Assembly: GCA_963970005.1 (NCBI GenBank)
Contig: CAXAMN010000026.1
Coordinates: 398,867 to 462,866 of the forward strand
DNA length: 64,000 nucleotides
Source of the DNA: Durusdinium trenchii
Taxonomy: Eukaryota > Sar > Dinophyceae > Suessiales > Symbiodiniaceae
Reading direction: 5' to 3'
Made by a program: the position numbers and the translations under genes
Shown here: positions 62,475 through 64,000 of the stretch, piece by piece
Position numbering within the stretch: the stretch's first letter is position 1
Layout of the letters: the number at the start of each line of letters is the position of its first letter
Notes under the pieces: model-generated
The model's database searches: none
What the model saw: only the letters and a program-made list of their open reading frames with translations
What the model was told of the DNA's origin: nothing

Positions 62475-64000
62475 GGTGAAAGCTTTCAGAGGACTGTTAG
62501 GTCAACTACAGTGGTATGCACGGATCATGGGCTATGCAATTGGTTTTCAGGTGAGCAAACTAGCCAGTGAAGTCAAGGACCTGAAAATTTCCAGTCTCAA
62601 GGAGGCAGCAAAGCTGGTTCGTGAGGTGAAGCAATACCACAAAGATGAGGAGTTGATTTACAGACCAGGAATGTCCTGGCAACCGGAAGACATTTCAGTG
62701 GTTGCAGTTCACGATGCTTCATTCAACAATCTACCAGGACACAAAAGCCAGAAGGGATACTGGTTGAGCATTTCCACACCACAGATCATGAAGGATCGGA
62801 CTACAGTGCACCATATTCATTTTGTGCATTGGACATCTTCGAAGATCCAACGTGTGGTGAGGTCTACATTGAGTGCTGAAGCATATTCCTGTTCGGAAGC
62901 TTTGGATGCCCTCAGTTGGCTTCGTGCTACAGTTCTGGAGATTTTGCATGGTGATTTGGACATGAAGCAATACAAAGAGCACCTACACCGAATTCCTGGA
63001 GTGACGGTCACGGATTGCAGATCCCTCTATGATTGCATGAGGTCGGAGCGAGCGCTTCTCTCAGACAGAAGGTTGTCGCTTGAAGCAGCCATTATCCGGC
63101 AGAGTTTACAAGAAGGGATTGAATGCGAGTGGGTCCCATCAGAACAGCAGTTGGCCGATGCATTGACGAAGGCCTTACATCGGAAAGGATTGGCTTACCT
63201 GAACGATGCGCTGTACTCAAACAAGTGGACTCTTGGACCAGACCCTCGTCTTCCAGAGACTTCAAGAAGCCGGAAGCTTGAAAGCCCAGATGAAAAGCCC
63301 AAGCCGGAGAAGGTTCAGGATCATGAAGGAGCAGCAACAATCAACAAGATGCCTATTGAGCTCGAGGATGATGAGATCATTGACAGCCCCAACACAACAG
63401 CCTCAGCATCCAATACATCCTCAGGCAGTGGTGTGAACGCGAAAGCAGTACTGATGTTATCATGTGCGCAGCAATTCCTTCCAGCAAATGCAGAGCAAGA
63501 CGTAAGGACGATTTTGCCCTCATGGTCATGGGAGTTGAGTTTTGCGCGCTTGATTATTGTACTGACAGCAGTTCTTTGGTACAATACAGTTGAGTTCACA
63601 AAGCTGCTTGGATGGTACGAGGACCTGGCATTGTACAAACAAGGCGCTCTTGTTGCAACAGTGACAATGCTGACGGTGGTACTAGGGATGAAGGCAACAG
63701 TATCACAGAATTCGGAATTTCCCACAGTGTTGTTGGGAGCAATGTTGATCATGATGGTGATGATTGTGAAGAGGATTGATGAGAAAACGACGACTACAAA
63801 TCTCATCCTGGGAACAGAAAGAAGAAAGACTCAGGAGTTGTTCCATGCTGGACTATCACAGATGTTTTCCGAGAACAACATCATGCTGACCAACATGGAC
63901 GGGATGAGGCGTGCAGTCAATGAAGACTTCAAGAAACTCTCCAATTTCATCAATGACAGCAATCGCTTCACATACCAGAAGATGGATGACATTTCCGAGG
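62434..64000 (+). CDS. Copia RNase H with C-terminal membrane-type extension, open at window end
   Basis: This frame is open from base 62434 to the last base, about 520 codons with no stop. The RT-RNase H junction reads FRGLLGQLQWYAR. All four RNase H acidic residues are visible: Asp at 62713 (HDASF), Glu at 62878 (LSAEAY), Asp at 63013 (VTDCRSL) and Asp at 63157 (QQLADALTK). After an acidic, Pro/Lys-rich spacer there is a signal-peptide-like stretch at 63445-63495. Three hydrophobic segments follow at 63541-63594, 63646-63690 and 63721-63768. A polar, probably helical region runs to the end. Ordinary copia polyproteins stop shortly after RNase H. The function of the extension is unknown; an envelope-like or particle-membrane role is only a guess. 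Confidence 0.88.
63445..64000 (+). other. Membrane-type C-terminal domain of the copia polyprotein
   Basis: Begins with AVLMLSCAQQFLPANA, which looks like a signal peptide ending in a cleavable ANA. Next come three hydrophobic stretches (LIIVLTAVLW; ALVATVTMLTVVLG; VLLGAMLIMMVMIV), the last two separated by only about ten residues like a hairpin. The remaining ~75 residues are charged and helix-prone (ERRKTQELF, FKKLSNFIND). Seen directly in frame. The membrane topology is inferred. Confidence 0.65.

Larger units (their letters stand above)
56925..64000 (+). mobile_element. Ty1/copia-type LTR retrotransposon, 3' end outside window
   Basis: Domain order is Gag, protease, integrase, reverse transcriptase, RNase H, which is the copia order (integrase before RT). 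The coding path changes frame three times: near 58.19-58.29 kb, 60.02-60.04 kb and 62.43-62.47 kb. No LTR can be named because the 3' end is beyond the window, and no clear primer-binding site was seen upstream of Gag. The element lies in sense orientation downstream of the last visible RPB2 exon, probably within an RPB2 intron. Apart from the frame changes the reading frames carry no stop codons, which suggests either a young insertion or sequencing indels. Confidence 0.93.

Overview
This window looks like nuclear DNA from a dinoflagellate, most probably a Symbiodiniaceae-type alga (inference). Three things point there. First, a protein-coding gene is cut into many very short exons whose introns end in AG before a G and begin not only with GT but, by best fit, also with GC or GA. 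Second, there is a Ty1/copia element of the kind that is abundant in these genomes. Third, the sequence is full of mini- and microsatellites. Nothing bacterial is visible: no operons, no ribosome-binding-site-spaced genes, no rRNA and no CRISPR. Most long open frames here are by-products of repeats.

The best-supported host gene is the N-terminal third of RPB2, the second-largest subunit of RNA polymerase II. It runs on the + strand from about 35.2 kb to 56.3 kb in at least 16 exons of 20 to about 160 bases. Laid end to end, the exons follow the RPB2 order almost without gaps. One intron of about 8.2 kb (42.95-51.13 kb) holds microsatellites and a decayed minus-strand LINE-like fragment. The rest of RPB2 is not in the window.

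Layout: 0-5.5 kb, no certain gene. 5.5-9.6 kb, a 360-bp satellite with perfect copies, each carrying a tRNA-like B-box, flanked on both sides by a 14-bp minisatellite. 10.7-12.4 kb, a possible small four-exon gene. 12.4-23.5 kb, scattered exon-like pieces. 23.6-25.1 kb, a 55-bp minisatellite. 27.0-28.6 kb and 32.2-32.7 kb, exons of leucine-rich-repeat proteins. 30.0-31.7 kb, GC-rich and GAGGACAA-rich repeats. 35.2-56.3 kb, RPB2 and its introns, including a composite 185-bp/13-bp repeat at 53.1-55.7 kb. 56.6 kb, one more LRR-like piece. 56.9-64.0 kb, a copia retrotransposon cut off by the window end.

The copia element encodes Gag with a CCHC knuckle, protease, integrase, reverse transcriptase and RNase H with all catalytic residues visible. 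It is spread over four reading-frame segments because of three frame changes. Its most unusual part is a C-terminal extension fused in frame after RNase H. This carries a signal-peptide-like stretch, three hydrophobic membrane-type segments and a polar helical region, still open at base 64000.

Exon limits given here come from reading frames, homology remembered from the RPB2 family and splice-site rules, not from transcripts. Three 10-base N gaps are present, and two of them are flanked by identical 45-47 bp copies, which suggests unmerged contig ends.
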